A stretch of 9,193 nucleotides of DNA, from NCBI GenBank assembly GCA_017454585.1, contig JAFTCU010000022.1, positions 1-9,193 on the forward strand, read 5' to 3'. Every line of letters starts with the position of its first letter. The stretch's first letter is position 1. Below are positions 5,615 to 9,193 of this stretch, piece after piece. Origin of the DNA: Thermoguttaceae bacterium (GTDB lineage Bacteria; Planctomycetota; Planctomycetia; Pirellulales; Thermoguttaceae). Made by a program: the position numbers and the translations under genes. A model generated the notes under the pieces. That model was not told the origin of the DNA, did not search any database, and saw only the letters and a list, made by a program, of their open reading frames with translations.

Positions 5615-8600
5615 ATGAAGAGATTAAGAAACACAATGAACAGATTCAAAGCACACACGATTGCGGTGATTGCTGCTGTTTCGTTGGGGATTTTGACACA
5701 GTGTGCGTTTGGGCAGCTAGATCCAAACGGGCCTTCAGGTCAGACAGCCCCACCAACAGCCAATCTCCAAAATACCAAAGCGCAAGCCGCTCAGTTCGTC
5801 CAGTATGGACGCGAGGCACTGAAGTCGGGTAACGCGCAGCAGGCTGCCCACTGGGCCAATCAGGCGAAAACCCTTAATGCGGTTTTTGGTCCCGGTGAAG
5901 ACTCTCCCGAACAACTTTTGATGGATATTCAGTCCACCTCGGGGCTTCAGGCCGCCCCGGTGGCTCCTGCCGTTGGAGCGACTGCCGTGAACATGAACCC
6001 GGCAGACCCGAAAGCCGTCGGAAGGCGAAATCTTTGCATCATTAAAGCTCGTCTGGCTTTGGCCGAAGGTGATGTCGCCCGCGCCACAACATTCGCCAAC
6101 GAAGCTGGTGCCATGAACATTCCGTACAACGCCAATGACGACACGCACGAGAACGTCCTGAAGCATATTCAGAACTTCAGCGACACTCTGGCGAAACTCA
6201 AAGCGGAAGGCAAAACGGAAAGCGTGCGCCGCCTGATGGCCAAGTCACTCATCGAGCAGGCCCAGACCCTTCTGGGTTGGGGAAAACTCGACGAGGCCGC
6301 GTCGCTCTCCATCGCCGCCCAGCAGTTGGACGTACAGTACAATCAGTACGAAGTCCAGCCGAAAGACCTGCTGGCCCGAATCGATAACGCCCGTACCCAG
6401 AAAGCCGGGAAAGCTCCGACTCCTCCGGCAGAACCTTCCGTTCCGGCTCCAAACACCCAGATCGCCCAGAACGCTCCGCTCACTCCGCCGGCTGAAAGCC
6501 CTGCGCCAGTTGCAGACCCGCAGCTTCAGCAGGTTACGAATACGGAACTTCCGGGAATTCCGACCGCCCAGAGCGCCGCTTATAACTCTGCCACGGATAC
6601 GACGCAGAACATTCAGGTCGCCGCTGAGACCCCATCCAATCAGACCAGTATTGGCTACTCGCTCCTTCAGCAGGCGCAGGCCGCTCTGCAAATGGGGAAT
6701 CGTGAGCAGGCTCGCCAGATCGTAATGCAGGCGGAACAGTATCGTTCCGAGCTTGATCCGGCCAGCGCCAATCGTCTGACGGAAATGCAGGCGATGCTCA
6801 GCGGAGTGGATCCCAACGCGGCACTGCCCGCAGCCCAGAATCCAACCCCCGCCGCGGCTCCGAATGGAGATCAGACGGCTCTGTTTGGTCAGATGGTCAC
6901 GGAATTTGAGAACACGGTTCAGAAAACCCGCTCGATGCGTCAGGAGGACCCGAAAGCCGCTCTGGACACTCTGAAAGAGTATCAGAAAAAGGTTGAAGGC
7001 GCTCCGCTGGCAGACGCCCAGAAGGAAATGCTTCTGCGTAACGTCAAGTCCAAGGTCGCCGAGATGGAAGGCTACATCCGCGACAATCAGGCGGAAATTG
7101 ACCTGAACGTTTCCAACGCCAAGAGTCGGGAAAAACTTCAGGCCCGTGACGATTATTACAACGAACGTGAAGCCAAACTCAAGGAAATGTCCGACCAGTT
7201 TAACTCTCTGATTCGTGAAAACCGTTACGCCGAAGCCGAAGTTTTAGGCAAACGCGCGGTCGAACTTTACCCGGATTCCTCGTTCGCCCAGCAGATGGCG
7301 ACCATGGGTAAAATGTGGAACCGCAAGCACCTGAACGAGAAAATTCGCGCCGAGAAGGAAGACGGCGTTGTCAAGTCATTCCTGGACGTTGACAAAGCCT
7401 CCGTTCCTCAAACCGAGGACCTCGTATATGGTGAAGACTGGAATGAAATCACGAACAAACGCGCGAAGTACAAAAAGCAGGAAACTCGCTACAGTGAAAA
7501 AGAGCTGGAGATCCAGAAACGTTTGAGCACGCCGATCCAGGCCCGTTACACCAATCAGCCGCTTGCAAGCGTGATGGACGAACTGGCTCAGATGGCCGGA
7601 GTCACTATTCACCTCGCGCCGGACGGATTGGCGGAACAAAGCGTTCAGCCGTCTCAGCCGGTCACCCTGAACATTCAGGATACGATCCCGCTCAAGAGTG
7701 CCCTGAACCTGATTCTGGAACCGTTGAATCTCGACTACACCATCCGCAACGACGTGCTGATGATCACCAGCAAGTCCAAGAAAGATACGGATACGTACAC
7801 GGTAACCTACCCGGTCGCTGACCTGGTGATCCCGATCCCGAACTTCCAGCCCTCGTCCAACATGGGCCTCGAAGGCGCGCTGCGCTCCGCGATGGGAACG
7901 GCCAATGCCAACTCTGCGCCGTGGATGAGTGCCATGGCTAACGCAGCCTCACAGCCGCAGGTCGTTTCCGCCCAGAACGTGAACGCTCCCGCCGATGCTG
8001 CGATGGCTCCCGGCGGAATGGGTCAGGTCTCCGTCCCGATGGGCGGCGCTGGCGGTCCCAGTGCGGTCGTTGGCGGCGGTGCGAGCGGTGGATTTGGTTC
8101 ACCCGCAGCCGGAAACGCTGGTGGTGCGTCCCAGGAAGACTTTGACAAACTGATCGACCTGATCAAGACGACGGTCAGCCCCGAAACGTGGGATGACGGC
8201 GGTGGAACCGGTACGATCTCCTCCTTCAACGTCAACCTGAGCCTTGTGGTCAGCCAGACGCAGGAAGTCCACGAACAGATCGCCAACCTGCTCGAACAGC
8301 TTCGCCGTCTGCAGGACCTCCAGATCACCATTGAATGCCGTTTCATCACCTTAAGTGACAGTTTCTACGAAAGAATCGGTGTGGACTTCAACGTCAACTT
8401 CAAGTCCAATAACGCATCCGCTTTCACAGGAACCGGCGGCGCGTCACACTCGACTACGAATGGTATTCCGACGTCCTATCACGAATCCGCGAAAGCGACG
8501 AGCGACTACTATGGAACGAACCTTTCATCCGCAGACATCAAACTGAACCAGGGCAGCTCGGCGCTTGCACTTCCGATGTACGGCAACTTCAACATGAGTG

Positions 8601-9193
8601 ATAACGCAGGAGCGACGATGGGATTCTCCATCCTCTCCGACGTGGAAGCCTACCTGTTCCTCGAAGCCTCACAGAGTACCGAACGCAGCAACATCCTCCA
8701 GGCCCCGAAAGTCACACTTTTCAACGGCCAGCAGGCTCTGGTGCAAGACGTGACGGATACGCCGTTCGTGGTCTCAGTCATCCCGGTCGTGGGTGACTTC
8801 GCAGCGGCCCTGCAGCCGGTCATCGTCGTCCTCTCCGAAGGAACCTTTATGACGGTTCAGGCCGTGGCTTCACCTGACAGACGTTACGTCCGACTGACGG
8901 TCGTTCCGTTCTTCAGCCAGATCGGCGACGTGACCCAGTTCACGTTCACCGGAAGCACGTCATCCAGCCGTGATACTTCAAGCGACGACGAGAACAACGA
9001 AAAGAAGTCCTCGACCTCCGGTTCGACGACAGGTACGACGGTCCAGCTGCCGGAGTACTCCTACGTCACGGTCACGACGACGGTCAGCGTTCCTGACGGT
9101 GGTACGATCCTCCTCGGCGGTATCAAACGTCTGAGTGAAGGCCGTAACGAAAAGGGCGTTCCGATCCTTAACAAAATCCCGTTCATCAACCGT
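5615..9193 (+). CDS. Long planctomycete-type secretin (type II/III secretion outer-membrane pore), partial at the 3' end
   Basis: The frame is open for 1193 codons and is cut by the window end. A signal peptide covers residues 1-33 (hydrophobic 14-28, probable cleavage after CAFG). Four helix-hairpin repeats fill about 56-398, separated by a Pro/Ala-rich stretch (265-300). A charged, probably coiled-coil part follows (420-635), with a TPR-like pair near 527-560. An STN/N0-type domain spans about 637-722, from PIQARYTNQPLASVMDEL to LDYTIRNDVLMITSK. Next come VADLVIPIPNF (734-744), a Gly/Ala/Met/Pro-rich linker (765-840), and a NolW-like segment with SLVVSQTQEVHEQIANLLEQ (876-895). The secretin domain runs from about 995, with RSNILQAPKVTLFNGQQALV (1024-1043) and VPDGGTILLGGI (1159-1170), ending at VPILNKIPFINR, where related proteins usually read a similar PxLxxIPxL motif close to their end. 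A classic GspD has about 650 residues, so the extra length is nearly all N-terminal. It would form a ring-shaped outer-membrane channel. TAAGG eight bases before the ATG, and a promoter at 5465, support the start. Confidence 0.93.
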   Translation, partial: MKRLRNTMNRFKAHTIAVIAAVSLGILTQCAFGQLDPNGPSGQTAPPTANLQNTKAQAAQFVQYGREALKSGNAQQAAHWANQAKTLNAVFGPGEDSPEQLLMDIQSTSGLQAAPVAPAVGATAVNMNPADPKAVGRRNLCIIKARLALAEGDVARATTFANEAGAMNIPYNANDDTHENVLKHIQNFSDTLAKLKAEGKTESVRRLMAKSLIEQAQTLLGWGKLDEAASLSIAAQQLDVQYNQYEVQPKDLLARIDNARTQKAGKAPTPPAEPSVPAPNTQIAQNAPLTPPAESPAPVADPQLQQVTNTELPGIPTAQSAAYNSATDTTQNIQVAAETPSNQTSIGYSLLQQAQAALQMGNREQARQIVMQAEQYRSELDPASANRLTEMQAMLSGVDPNAALPAAQNPTPAAAPNGDQTALFGQMVTEFENTVQKTRSMRQEDPKAALDTLKEYQKKVEGAPLADAQKEMLLRNVKSKVAEMEGYIRDNQAEIDLNVSNAKSREKLQARDDYYNEREAKLKEMSDQFNSLIRENRYAEAEVLGKRAVELYPDSSFAQQMATMGKMWNRKHLNEKIRAEKEDGVVKSFLDVDKASVPQTEDLVYGEDWNEITNKRAKYKKQETRYSEKELEIQKRLSTPIQARYTNQPLASVMDELAQMAGVTIHLAPDGLAEQSVQPSQPVTLNIQDTIPLKSALNLILEPLNLDYTIRNDVLMITSKSKKDTDTYTVTYPVADLVIPIPNFQPSSNMGLEGALRSAMGTANANSAPWMSAMANAASQPQVVSAQNVNAPADAAMAPGGMGQVSVPMGGAGGPSAVVGGGASGGFGSPAAGNAGGASQEDFDKLIDLIKTTVSPETWDDGGGTGTISSFNVNLSLVVSQTQEVHEQIANLLEQLRRLQDLQITIECRFITLSDSFYERIGVDFNVNFKSNNASAFTGTGGASHSTTNGIPTSYHESAKATSDYYGTNLSSADIKLNQGSSALALPMYGNFNMSDNAGATMGFSILSDVEAYLFLEASQSTERSNILQAPKVTLFNGQQALVQDVTDTPFVVSVIPVVGDFAAALQPVIVVLSEGTFMTVQAVASPDRRYVRLTVVPFFSQIGDVTQFTFTGSTSSSRDTSSDDENNEKKSSTSGSTTGTTVQLPEYSYVTVTTTVSVPDGGTILLGGIKRLSEGRNEKGVPILNKIPFINR
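5777..6808 (+). repeat. Four divergent helical-hairpin repeats in the secretin N-terminus
   Basis: Segments of about 50 residues at 56-106, 137-187, 206-256 and 346-396 share a pattern of A-x-x-x-L-x-x-G-x(4)-A followed by a second alanine-rich helix, a Y/F/L-containing turn and an amphipathic third helix ending in I/L. Examples of the first turn are REALKSGNAQQAA, RLALAEGDVARAT, QTLLGWGKLDEAA and QAALQMGNREQAR. This resembles TPR or related alpha-solenoid units. The spacers differ (about 30, 18 and 90 residues), and the largest is Pro/Ala/Gln-rich and probably flexible. Repeats of this type usually bind partner proteins or peptidoglycan-associated factors; the partner here is unknown. Confidence 0.7.

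Noticed and set aside
5690..5720. Possible lipoprotein lipobox (LTQC) in the secretin signal peptide
   Set aside because: Gln directly before the Cys does not fit the Gly/Ala/Ser preference at that place, and AFG-Q just after it is a reasonable ordinary signal peptidase site.
1..9193. A dedicated defence system, prophage or insertion sequence
   Set aside because: All recognisable genes are envelope or secretion proteins; no transposase, integrase, nuclease, reverse transcriptase or toxin motifs were seen on either strand.

Overview
The window most likely comes from a member of the Planctomycetota. Three features point there. One is a pseudopilin-like DUF1559 protein with the H-x9-DG C-terminal motif, a family hugely expanded in that phylum. 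The second is a very long secretin with a helical-repeat N-terminus and an N0/STN-type domain. The third is a large secreted beta-repeat protein ending in a PEP-CTERM sorting signal. This assignment is inferred from family content; no rRNA or other phylogenetic marker is present. All supported genes lie on the + strand.

Layout. Positions 1-336 hold the last few codons of an upstream gene, probably ending in an all-acidic tail, and a 91-residue single-pass membrane protein. A good rho-independent terminator follows at 368-395. A TATAAT box precedes a 322-residue DUF1559 pseudopilin-like protein (499-1467). A 340-base gap (1468-1807) carries copy A of an inverted-repeat element. Next is a 1113-residue secreted PEP-CTERM protein (1808-5149) built mostly from two tandem units of about 390 residues. 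A 465-base gap (5150-5614) follows, with copy B of the same element, weak terminator-like hairpins, a good sigma70-type promoter and a leader hairpin. The last gene (5615 to the window end) is a secretin of at least 1193 residues, cut off by the window edge inside its conserved C-terminal secretin motif.

How the genes may work together. The secretin would form the outer-membrane pore of a type II-like system. The DUF1559 protein has a type IV prepilin leader and could be a pseudopilin-like part of such a system or a separately processed surface protein. The PEP-CTERM protein is expected to be exported by Sec, sorted by an exosortase that is not in this window, and left at or beyond the outer membrane. 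The theme is cell-envelope export and surface display, but the intergenic gaps and separate promoter/terminator signals suggest separate transcription units rather than one operon.

No RNA genes, CRISPR arrays, insertion sequences or phage genes were recognised. The least explained parts are the paired inverted-repeat elements around the PEP-CTERM gene, the four-fold helical repeat of the secretin N-terminus, and the small membrane protein at the left edge.
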